Positions 13,201 to 24,235 of a DNA stretch of 64,000 nucleotides are shown here, piece by piece. The DNA is from Aristolochia californica. Lineage: Eukaryota; Streptophyta; Magnoliopsida; Piperales; Aristolochiaceae. The notes under the pieces are model-generated. The model was given only the letters and a program-made list of their open reading frames with translations. It was not told where the DNA came from and ran no database searches. A program made the translations under genes and the position numbers. The stretch lies in the NCBI GenBank assembly GCA_029961685.1, contig JARWKL010000012.1, positions 8,026,955-8,090,954 of the forward strand, read 5' to 3'. How positions within the stretch are numbered: position 1 is the first letter of the stretch; every line of letters begins with the position of its first letter.

Positions 13201-15635
13201 AATGGAGATGCACAATGCACAAATATAGAGAGATATAATTCCAAAGAGTGTCCATGATTTTTAAGGATTGTAAGCTCTTTTCAGTTTTTAGTTCTCAGGT
13301 ATTGCAATCGTCGGGAAAAGGGGGAGGCGGGGGATTTTTAATTGAGTGTTGACTCCCAATACGTAAGTCATTTCTTACAATAATATAACCCGTTATGAAT
13401 GAAAAATCACTTTTCAATCATCTATGATTGTTAAGTCAGCATTTTGCAAACGGGCAAATTGATGCCTTGTTTGACTCTAACAAATATCCCACCGCACGTC
13501 TATTGAGAATTTAATGAGCGTTTGTTATGCTCTTTAAAAGCTTTGGATCCATAGGTCATTTGCATCATTAACATGTTTCAAGCATGTATATCCATTTTTA
13601 AAACACGTGTAGAAGAAATCTCTTTCTTGTAAAATTCCATGCAATTAGGGTTGAACTAGTGGAATTTCCCAAACTTGGAAAATAAAATTTTTGTGTTCAT
13701 TTGTGGTGTGTGAATAAATTTTTTATACTTACATTTGTTATTGTTTTAATTTTTTTCACACATAACTCTAAAATTATCATTTTGTTGTGATCTATTTGCC
13801 TTTTTTTGTTTACGGGATGAAGGGAGAGCGAACACTCAAAGTTTTGATTTAAGAAAAAAGTGTACATCTAAAATGGAGACGAACAATGCACAAATTTAGA
13901 GAGATATAATTCCAAAGAGTGTCCTTGATTTTTTAGGATTGTAACCTCTTTTCAGTTTTTGGTTCTCAGGTATTGCAATCGTCGGGAAAAGGGGGAGGCG
14001 GAGGATTTTTAATTGAGTGTTGACTCATAATCTGTAAGTCATTTCTTACAATAATATAGCACGTTACGTATGAAAAATCACTTTACAATCATCTATGATT
14101 GTTAGGTCAGCTTTTTACAAACGGGCAAAATAATGGCTTGTTTTACTCGGGTAAATATCCCGCTGCACGTTCACTTCAGAATTTAATGAGCATTTGTTAT
14201 TCTCATTAAAAGCTTTGGATCCATAGGCCATTTGCATCTTTAACATGTTTCAAGCATGCATATCTATTTTTAAAATAAGTGTAGAAGAAAATCTCTTTCT
14301 TGTAAAATACCAAGCTATTAGGGTTGAACTAGTGGAATTTCCCAAACTTGGAAAATAAAATTTTTGTGTTCATTTGTGAATTTTTTATACTTCCATTTTT
14401 TATTGTTTTAATTTTTTTCACACATAAACTCTAAAATTATCATTTTGTTGTGATCTATTTGCCTTTTTTTGTTTACGGGATGAAGGGAGAGCAAAAACTC
14501 AAAGTTTTGATTTAAGAAAAAAATGTACATCTAAAATGGAGATGAACAATGCACAAATTTAGAGAGATATAATTCCAAAGAGTGTCCTTGATTTTTAAGG
14601 ATTGTAACCTCTTTTCAGTTTTTGGTTCTCAGGTATTGCAATCGTCGGGAAAAGGGGGAGGCGGAGGATTTTTAATTGAGTGTTGACTCATAATCTGTAA
14701 GTCATTTCTTACAATAATATAGCACGTTACGTATGAAAAATCACTTTACAATCATCTATGATTGTTAGGTCAGCTTTTTACAAACGGGCAAAATAATGGC
14801 TTGTTTTACTCGGGTAAATATCCCGCTGCACGTTCACTTCAGAATTTAATGAGCATTTGTTATTCTCATTAAAAGCTTTGGATCCATAAGCCATTTGCAT
14901 CTTTAACATGTTTCAAGCATGCATATCCATTTTTAAAACAAGTGTAGAAGAAAATCTCTTTCTTGTAAAATACCAAGCTATTAGGGTTGAACTAGTGGAA
15001 TTTCCCAAACTTGGAAAATAAAATTTTTGTGTTCATTTGTGGTGTGTGAATAAATTTTTTATACTTACATTTGTTATTGTTTTAATTTTTTTCACACATA
15101 AACTCTAAAATTATCATTTTGTTGTGATCTATTTGCCTTTTTTTGTTTACGGGATGAAGGGAGAGCGAAAACTCAAAGTTTTGATTTAAGAAAAAAGTGT
15201 ACATCTAAAATGGAGACGAACAATGCACAAATTTAGAGAGATATAATTCCAAAGAGTGTCCTTGATTTTTAAGGATTGTAACCTCTTTTCAGTTTTTGGT
15301 TCTCAGGTATTGCAATCGTCGGGAAAAGGGGGAGGCGGAGGATTTTTAATTGAGTGTTGACTCATAATCTGTAAGTCATTTCTTACAATAATATAGCACG
15401 TTACGTATGAAAAATCACTTTACAATCATCTATGATTGTTAGGTCAGCTTTTTACAAACGGGCAAAATAATGGCTTGTTTTACTCGGGTAAATATCCCGC
15501 TGCACGTTCACTTCAGAATTTAATGAGCGTTTGTTATTCTCATTAAAAGCTTTGGATCCATAGGCCATTTGCATCTTTAACATGTTTCAAGCATGCATAT
15601 CCATTTTTAAAACAAGTGTAGAAGAAAATCTCTTT
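10249..15635. repeat. 5.39-kb eight-monomer unit, copy 2
   Basis: G-runs lie at 10626, 11298, 11973, 12646, 13320, 13991, 14654 and 15328, matching copy 1 one for one. The 663-bp spacing before 14654 reflects an 11-bp loss near 14388, between short GTG repeats, which copy 1 lacks. After the third ACGTATG monomer the sequence leaves the unit and continues into the type III run that also follows the single ACGTATG monomer at 50.4 kb. No gene is seen. Confidence 0.92.
14380..14392. other. Small deletion junction (11 bp) in one monomer
   Basis: The neighbours read CATTTGTGGTGTGTGAATAA before the T-run, while this monomer reads CATTTGTGAATTTTTTATAC. Eleven bases between two GTG repeats are gone, which accounts for the 663-bp spacing to the next G-run. 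The lesion is private to copy 2 of the 5.39-kb unit and so is younger than that duplication. Confidence 0.8.
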
Positions 15636-18502
15636 CTTGTAAAATACCAAGCTATTAGGGTTGAACTAGTGGAATTTTCCAATCTTGGATAACAAAATTT
15701 TGTGTTCTTTTGTGGTGTGTGAATAAATTTTCATTACTTACATTTGTTATTGTTTTAATTTTTTTCCATACATAAACTCTAAAATTTTCATGTTGTTGTG
15801 ATCTATTTACCTTTTTTTTGTTTACGGCATGAAGGGAGAACGAAAACTCAAAGTTTTGATTTAAGAAAAAAGTGTACATCTAAAATGGAGATGCACAATG
15901 CAAAAATGTAGAGAGATATAATTCCAAAGACTGTCCGTGATTTTTAAGGATTGTAAGCTCTTTTAAATTTTTAGTTCTCAGGTTTTGCAATCGTCGGGAA
16001 AAGGGGGAAGCGGGGGATTTTTAATTGAGTGTTGACTCCCAATTCGTAAGTCATTTCTTACCATAATATAGCCCCTTACGAATGAAAATTCGCTTTACAA
16101 TCATTTATGATTGTTATGTCAGCTTTTTGCAAACGGGCAAAATAATGGTTTGTTTGACTCGGCTAAATCTCCCGCCGCACGTTCACTTGAGAATTTAATG
16201 AGCGTTTTTTATTCTCATTAAAAGTTTTGGATGCATAGGCCATTTGCATCTTTAACATGTTTCAAGCATGCATATCCGTTTTTAAATCACGTGTAGAAGA
16301 AATCTCTTTCTTGTAAAATTCCAAGCTATTAGGGTTGAACTAGTGGAATTTCCCAATCTTGGATAACAAAATTTTGTGTTCATTTGTGGTGTGTGAATAA
16401 ATTTTCATTACTTACATTTGTTATTTTTTTAATTTTTTTCCATACATAAACTCTAAAATTTTCATTTTGTTGTGATCTATTTACCTTTGTTTTGTTTTCG
16501 GCATGAAGGGAGAACGAAAACTCAAAGTTTTAATTTAAGAAAAAAATGTACATCTAAAATGGAGATGCACAATACACAAATGTAGAGAGATATAATTCCA
16601 AAGAGTGTCCGTGAGTTTTAAGGATTGTAACATCTTTTCAGTTTTTAGTTCTCAGGTTTTGCAAACGTCGGGAAAAGGGGGTGGCGGGGGATTTTTAATT
16701 GAGTGTTGCCTCCCAATCCGTAAGTCATTTCTAACAATAATATAAACCCAATACGAATGAAAATTCACTTTACAATTAGCTATGATTGTTAGGTCAGCAT
16801 TTTGCAAACGGGGAAAATGATGGCTTGTTTGACTCTGGTAAATATCCCACCGCACGTTCATTGAGAATTTAATGAGCGTTAGTTATTCTCTTTAAAACCT
16901 TTTGATGCATAGGTCATTTGCATCTTTAACATGTTTCAAGCATGCATACCCATTTTTAAAACACGTGTAGAAGAATTGTCTCTCTTGTAAAATTTCAAGC
17001 TATTAGGGTTGAACTAGTGGAATTGCCCAAACTTGGATAATAAAAATTTTGTGTTCATTTGTGGTGTGTGAATAAATTTTCATTACTTACATTTGTTATT
17101 TTTTTAATTTTTTCCCACGCATAAACCCTAAAATTTACATTTTGTTGTGACCTATTTCCCTTTTTTTTTTTACGGCATGAAGGGAGAACGAAAACTCAAA
17201 GTTTTGTTTTAAGAAAAAAGTGTACATCTAAAATGGAGATGCACAATGCAAAAATGTAGAGAGATATAATTGCAAAGAGTTTTTGTGATTTTTAAGGATT
17301 GTGACCTCTTTTCAGTTTTTAGTTCTCAGGTTTTGCAATCGTCGAGAAAAAAGGGAGGCTGGGATTTTTAATTGAGTGTTGACTCCCAATCCGTAAGTCA
17401 TTTCTTACCACAATATAGCCCATTACGAATGAAAAATCGCTTTACAATCATCTATGATTGTTAGGTCAGCTTTTTGCAAACGGGCAAAATAATGGCTTGT
17501 TTGACTCGGGTAAATATCCCGCCGCACGTTCACTTAAGAATTTAATGAGCGTTTATTATTCTCATTAAAAGATTTGGATCCATAGGTCATTTGCATCATT
17601 ATCATGTTTCAAGCATGCATATCCATTTTTAAAACACGTGTAGAAGAAATCTCTTTCTTGTAAAATTCCAAGCTATTAGGGTTGAACTAGTGGAATTTCC
17701 CAATCTTGGATAACAAAATTTTGTGTTCATTTGTGGTGTGTGAATAAATTTTCTATACTTACATTTGTTATTGTTTTAATTTTTTTCCATACATAAACTC
17801 TAAAATTTACATTTTGTTGTGATCTATTTACCTCTTTTTTTTTTTTACGGCATGAAAGGAGAACAAAAACTCAAAGTTTTCATTTAAGAAAAAAGTGTAC
17901 ATCTAAAATGGAGATGCACAATGCACAATGCACAAATGTAGAGAGATATAATTCCAAAGAGTGCCTGTGATTTTTAAGGATTGCGAGCTCTTTTAAGTTT
18001 TTAGTTCTCAGGTTTTGCAATCGTCTGGAAAAGGGGGAGGCGGGGGATTTTTAATTGAGTGTTGACTCCCAATCCGTAAGTCATTTCTTACAATAATATA
18101 GCCCATTACGAATGCAAAATTGTTTTACAATCATCTATGATTGTTAGGTCAGCTTTTTGCAAACGGACAAAATAATGGCTTCTTTGACTTGGGTAAATGT
18201 CCCGCCACACATTCACTACAGAATTTAATGAGCGTTTATTATTCTCATTAAAAGCTTTGGATCCATAGGTCATTTGCATCTTTAACATGTTTCAAGAATG
18301 CATATCCATTTTTAAAACACGTGTACAAGAAATCTCTTTCTTGTAAAATTCCAAGCTATTAGGGTTGAGCTAGTTGAATTTCCCAATCTTGGATAACAAA
18401 ACTTTTGTGTTCATTTGTGGTTTGTGAATAAATTTTCTTTACTTACATTTTTATTTTTTAAAATTTTTTCCATACATAAACTCTAAAATTTTCATTTTGT
18501 TG
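15636..18502. repeat. Type III monomer run
   Basis: G-runs lie at 16003, 16677, 17353 and 18033; all four are followed by type III sequence. Private variants include CCCCTTACGAATG near 16072, AAACCCAATACG near 16744, a weakened G-run (AAAAAAGGGAGGCTGGG) at 17353, and ATGCAAAATTG near 18112. The same series recurs at 55.0-57.3 kb, and its first part recurs again at 50.4-51.5 kb. A 9-bp duplication (CACAATGCA repeated, near 17918-17935) explains the 680-bp spacing before 18033. No gene is seen. Confidence 0.88.
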
Positions 18503-21500
18503 TTATCAATTTGCCTTTTTTTTTTTTTACGGTATGAAGGGGGAGCGAAAACTCAAATTTTGATAGAAGAAAAAAGTGTACATGTAAAATGGAGATTCAC
18601 AATGCACAAATTTAGAAAGAGATAATTCCAAAGAGTGTCTTTAATTTTTAGGGATTGTAAGCTCTTTTTAGTTTTTATATCTCAGGTTTTGCAATCGTCG
18701 AGAAAAGGGGGAGGCGGGGGATTTTTAACTGAGTGTTGACTCCCTCTCCATAAGTCATTTCATACAAAAATATAGCATGTTACACAAGATAAATAACTTT
18801 ACAATTTATCTATGATTGTTAGGTCAGCTTTTTGCAAACGGGCAAAATAATGGCTTGTTTGACTCGGGTAAATATCCCACCACACGTTCACTAGAGAATT
18901 TAATGAGCGTATGTTATTCTCTTTAAAAGCATTGGATCCTTAGGTCATTTGCATCTTTAACATGTTTCAAGCTTGAATATCCATTTTTAAAACACGTGTA
19001 GAAGAAATCTCTTTCTTGTAAAATTCCAAGCTATTAGGGTTGAACTAGTGGAATTTCCCAAACTTGGATAACAAAAGTTTTGTGTTGATTTTTGGTGAGT
19101 GAATAAATATTCTTTACTTACATTTTTTATTGTTTTAAATTTTTTCCAAACTTAAACTCTAAAATTTTCATTTTATTGTGATCTATTTGCCTTTTTTTGT
19201 TTACGGGATGAAGGGAAAGAGAAAACTCAAAGTTTTGATTTAAGAAAAAAGTGTACATTTAAAATGGAGACGAATAGTGCACAAATGTAGAGAGAGACAA
19301 TTCCAAAGAGTGTCTGTAATTTTTAGGGAATTTGAGCTCTTTTAGTTTTTATATCTCAGGTTTTGCAATCGTCGCGAAAAGGGGGAGGCGGGGTGTTTTT
19401 AACTGAGTGTTGACTCCCAATCCGTAAGTCATTTCTTAAAAAAATATAGTCCGTTACGGATGATAAATCACTTTACAATAATCTCTTATTGTTAGGTAAG
19501 CTTTTTGTAAACAGGCAAAATGATGGCTTGTTTGACTCCGGAAAATATCCCATCGCACGTTCATTGAGAATTTAATCAGCGTTTGTTATTCTCTTTAAAA
19601 GCTTTGGATCCATAGGTCCTTTACATCTTTAACATGTTTCAAGCATGCATATCCATTTTTAAAACACGTGTAGAAGAAATCTCTTTCTTGTAAAATTCCA
19701 TGCAATTAGGGTTGAACTAGTGGAATTTCCCAAACATGGAAAGCAAAACTTTTGTGTTCATTTGTGGTGTGTGAATAAATTTTCTATACTTATATTTGTT
19801 ATTGTTTTAATTTTTTTCACACATAAACTCTAAAATTTTCATTTTATTGTGATCTATTTGCCTTTTTTTGTTTACGAGATTAAGGGAGAGCGAAAACTCA
19901 AAGTTTTGATTTAAGAAAAAAGTGTACATCTAAAATGGAGATTCACAATGCACAAATGTAGGGAGAGATAATTGCAAAGAGTGTTTGTAATTTTTAGGGA
20001 TTGTAAGATCTTTTTAGTTTTTATATCTCAGGTTTTGCAATCGTCTGGAAAAGGGGGAGGCGGGGTATTTTTAACTGTTTGTTGACTCCCAATCCGTATA
20101 TCATTTCTTAAAAAAATATAGCCCATTGCTCATGATAAATCAACAATCATCTATGATTGTTAGGTCAGCTTTGTGCAAACGGGCAAAATAATGGCCTATT
20201 TGACTCGGGTAAATATCCCGCCGCACGTTCACTTCAGAATTTAATGAGTGTTGGTTATTCTCATTAAAATCTTTGGATCCATAGGTCATTTGCATCTTTA
20301 ACATGTTTCAAGCATGCATATCCATTTTTAAAACACATGTAGAAGAAATCTCTTTCTTGTAAAATTCCAAGCTATTAGGGTTGAACTAGTGGAATTTCCC
20401 AATCTTGGATACCAAAATTTTGTGTTCATTTTTGGTGTGTGAATAAATTTTCATTACTTACATTTGTTATTGTTTTAATTTTTTTCAAACATAGACACTA
20501 AAATTTTCATTTTGTTGTGATCTGTTTACCATTTTTTTGTTTACCGCATGAAGGGAGAACGAAAAAAAAAAGTTTTGATTTAAGAAAAAAGTGTACATCT
20601 AAAATGGAGATGCACAATGCACAAATGTAGAGAGATATAATTCCAATGAGTGTTCGTGATTTTTAAGGATTGTAAGCTCTTTTCAGTTTTTAGTTCTCAG
20701 GTTTTGCAATCGTCGGGAAAAGGGGGAGGCGGGGGATTTTTAATTGAGTGTAGACTCCCAATCCGTAAGTCATTTCTTACAATAATATTGCCCGTTACGA
20801 ATGAAATATCACTTTACAATCATCTATGATTGTTAGGTCACTTTTTTGCAAACGGGCAAAATAATGGCTTGTTTGACTCGGGTAAATATCCCGCCGCACG
20901 TTTACTTAAGAATTTAATGAGTGTTTGTTATTCTCTTTAAAAGATTTGGATCCATAGGTCATTTGCATCTTTAACATGTTTCAAGCATGCATATCTATTT
21001 TTAAAACACGTGTAGAAGAATTCTCTTTCTTGTAAAATTTCAAGCTATTAGGTTTGAACTAGTCGAATTTCCCAAACTTGGATTACTAAAACTTTGTGTT
21101 CATTTGAGGTGTGCGAAAAATTTTCATTATTTACATTAGTTATAGTTTTAATATTTTCCATACATAAACACTAAAATTTACATTTTGTTGTGATCTATAT
21201 ACCTTTTTTTTTTTACGACATGAAGGGAGAACAAAAACTCAAAGTTTTGATTTAAGAAAAAAGTGTACATCTAAAATGGAGATGCACAATGTACAAATCT
21301 AGAGAGATATAATTCCAAAGAGTGTCCATAATTTTTAAGGATTGTCAGCTCTTTTAAGTTTTTAGTTCTCAGGTTTTGCAATCGTCGGGAAAAGGGGGAG
21401 GCGGGGGATTTTTAATTGTGTGTTGACTCCCAATCCGTAAGTCATTTCTTACAATAATATAGCCCGTTACAAATGAAAAATAACTTTACAATCATCTATG

Positions 21501-21768
21501 ATTATTACGTCAGCTTTTTGCAAACGGACAAAATAATGGCTTCTTTGATTCGGGTAAATATCTCGCCGCACGTTCAGTTGAAAATTTAATGAGCATTTGT
21601 TATTCTCATTAAAAGCTTTGGATCCATAGGTCATTTGCATCTTTTACATGTTTCAAGCATGCATATCCATTTTTAAAACACGTGTAGAAGAAATCTCTTT
21701 CTTGTAAAATTCCAAGCTATTAGGGTTGAACTAGTGGAATTTCCCAATCTTGGATAACAAAACTTTTG
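18503..21768. repeat. 3.27-kb unit, copy 1
   Basis: G-runs lie at 18707 (IV), 19381 (I), 20053 (II), 20722 (III) and 21394 (III). The first four have partners 3267-3268 bp downstream. Shared private variants are TTTTGATAGAAGAAAA near 18564, TCCCTCTCCATAAG near 18741, GCATGTTACACAAG near 18775, and TTTTTAACTGTTTGTTGAC near 20068. The type order IV-I-II-III agrees with the four-type cycle. No gene is seen. Confidence 0.9.
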
Positions 21769-21769
21769 T
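21764..21769. other. Out-of-register junction between 3.27-kb copies
   Basis: AACAAAACTTTT is joined directly to GTTGTTATCAATTTGCC, which normally lies about 92 bp further on. The monomer spacing here is 581 bp instead of about 673. Both flanks contain TTTTGT, so the junction shows a 6-bp microhomology. It sits exactly where copy 2 of the 3.27-kb unit begins, so it is probably the breakpoint that created the tandem duplication and not an unrelated later deletion. Confidence 0.8.
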
Positions 21770-24235
21770 TGTTATCAATTTGCCTTTTTTTTTTTACGTT
21801 ATGAAGGGGGAGCGAAAACTCAAAATTTTGATAGAAGAAAAAAGTGTACATGTAAAATGGAGATTCACAATGCACAAATTTAGAAAGAGATAATTCCAAA
21901 GAGTGTCTTTAATTTTTAGGGATTGTAAGCTCTTTTTAGTTTTTATATCTCAGGTTTTGCAATCGTCGAGAAAAGGGGGAGGCGGGGGATTTTTAACTGA
22001 GTGTTGACTCCCTCTCCATAAGTCATTTCTTAAAAAAATATAGCATGTTACACAAGATAAATAACTTTACAATTTATCTATGATTGTTAGGTCAACTTTT
22101 TGCAAACGGGCAAAATAACGGCTTGTTTGACTAGGTAAATATCCCACCGCACGTTCACTAGAGAATTTAATGAGAGTATGTTATTCTCTTTAAAAGCTTT
22201 GGATCCATAGGTCATTTGCATCTTTAACATGTTTCAAGCTTGCATATCCATTTTTAAAACACGTGTAGAAGAAATCTCTTTCTTGTAAAATTCCAAGCTA
22301 TTAGGGTTAAACTAGTGGAATTTCCCAAACTTGGATAACAAAAGTTTTGTGTTAATTTTTGGTGTGTGAATAAAGTTTCTATACTTACATTTGTTATTGT
22401 TTTAAATTTTTTCCACACATAAACTCAAAAATTTTCATTTTGCTGTGATCTATTTGACTTTTTTTGTTTACGGGATGAAGGGAAAGAGAAAACTCAAAGT
22501 TTTGATTTAATAAAAAAGTTTACATTTAAAATTTAGACGCATATTGCACAAATGTAGAGAGAGATAATTCCAAAGAGTGTCTATAATTTTTAGGGAATTT
22601 GAGCTCTTTTAGTTTTTATATCTCAGGTTTTTCAATCGTTGCGAAAAGGGGGAGGCGGGGTGTTTTTAACTGAGTGTTGACTCCCAATCCGTACGTCATT
22701 TCTTAAAAAAATATTGCCAATTACGGATGATAAATCACTTTACAATCATCTATGATTGTTAGGTAAGCTTTTTGTAAACAGGCAAAATGATGGCTTGTTT
22801 GACTCTGGAAAATACCCCACCGCACGTTCATTGAGAATTTAATCAGCGTTTGTTATTCTCTTTAAAAGCTTTGGATCCATAGGTCATTTGCATCTTTAAC
22901 ATGTTTCAAGCATGCATATCCATTTTTAAAACACGTGTAGAAGAAATCTCTTTCTTGTAAAATTCCAAGCAATTCGAGTTGAACTAGTGGAATTTCCCAA
23001 ACATGGAAAACAAAACTTTTGTGTTCATTTGTGGTGTGTGAATAAATTTTCTATACTTACATTTGTTATTGTTTTAATTTTTTTTCACTCATAAACTCTA
23101 AAATTTTCATTTTGTTGTGATCTATTTGCCTTTTTTTGTTTACGGGATTAAGGGAGAGCGAAAACTCAAAGTTTTGATTTAAGAAAAAAGTGTACATCTA
23201 AAATGGAGATGCCCAATGCATAAATGTAGGGAGAGATAATTGCAAAGAGTGTTTGTAATTTTTAGGGATTGTAAGATCTTTTTAGTTTTTATATCTCAGG
23301 TTTTGCAATCGTCTGGAAAAGGGGGAGGCGGGGTATTTTTAACTGTTTGTTGTCTCCCAATCCATATGTCATTTCTTAAAAATATATAGCCCATTGCTCA
23401 TGATAAATCAACAATCATCTATTATTGTTAGGTCAGCTTTTTAAAAACGGGCAAAATAATGGCCAATCTGACTCGGGTAAATATCCCGCCGCACGTTCAC
23501 TTCAGAATTTAATGAGTGTTGGTTATTCTCATTAAAAGCTTTGTATCCATAGGTCATTTGCATCTTTAACATGTTTCAAGCATGCATATCCATTTTTAAA
23601 ACACATGTCGAAGAAATCTCTTTCTTGTAAAATTCCAAGCTATTAGGGTTGAACTAGTGGAATTTCCCAATCTTGGATACCAAAATTTTGTGTTCATTTG
23701 TGGTGTGTGAATAAATTTTCATTACTTACATTTGTTATTGTTTTAATTTTTTTCATACGTAGACACTAAAATTTTCATTTTGTTGTGATCTATTTACCAT
23801 TTTTTTGTTTACCGCATGATGGGAGAACGAAAACTCAAAGTTTTGATTTAAGAAAAAAGTGTACATCTAAAATGGAGATGCACAATGCACAAATGTCGAG
23901 AGATATAATTCCAAAGAGTGTCCATAATTTTTAAGGATTGTAAGCTCTTTTCAGTTTTTAGTTCTCAGGTTTTGCAATCGTCGGGAAAAGGGGGAGGCGG
24001 GGGTTTTTAATTGAGTGTAGACTCCCAATCCGTAAGTCATTTCTTACAATAATATTTCCCCTTACGAATAAAATATCACTTTACAATCAGCTATGATTGT
24101 TAGGTCAGATTTTTGCAAACGGGCAAAATAATGGCTTGTTTGACTCGGGTAAAAATCCAGCCGCCCGTTCACTTAAGAATTTAATGAGCGTTTGTTATTC
24201 TCTTTAAAATCTTTGGATCCATAGGCCATTTGCAT
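21769..24235. repeat. 3.27-kb unit, copy 2 (right end replaced)
   Basis: G-runs lie at 21975 (IV), 22648 (I), 23321 (II) and 23990 (III), each 3267-3268 bp after its partner. Similarity to copy 1 ends near 24.24 kb. Copy 1 continues with a type II/III monomer (AAGAATTCTC), whereas here the sequence switches to type IV features (GTGTTAATTTTTGG and GAGAGAGAAAACTC). The last monomer of the unit is therefore missing or replaced. No gene is seen. Confidence 0.86.

Noticed and set aside
16330..16345. TTAGGGTT in TATTAGGGTTGAAC as an interstitial telomere repeat
   Set aside because: Only a single eight-base match per monomer with no tandem (TTTAGGG)n; chance similarity.
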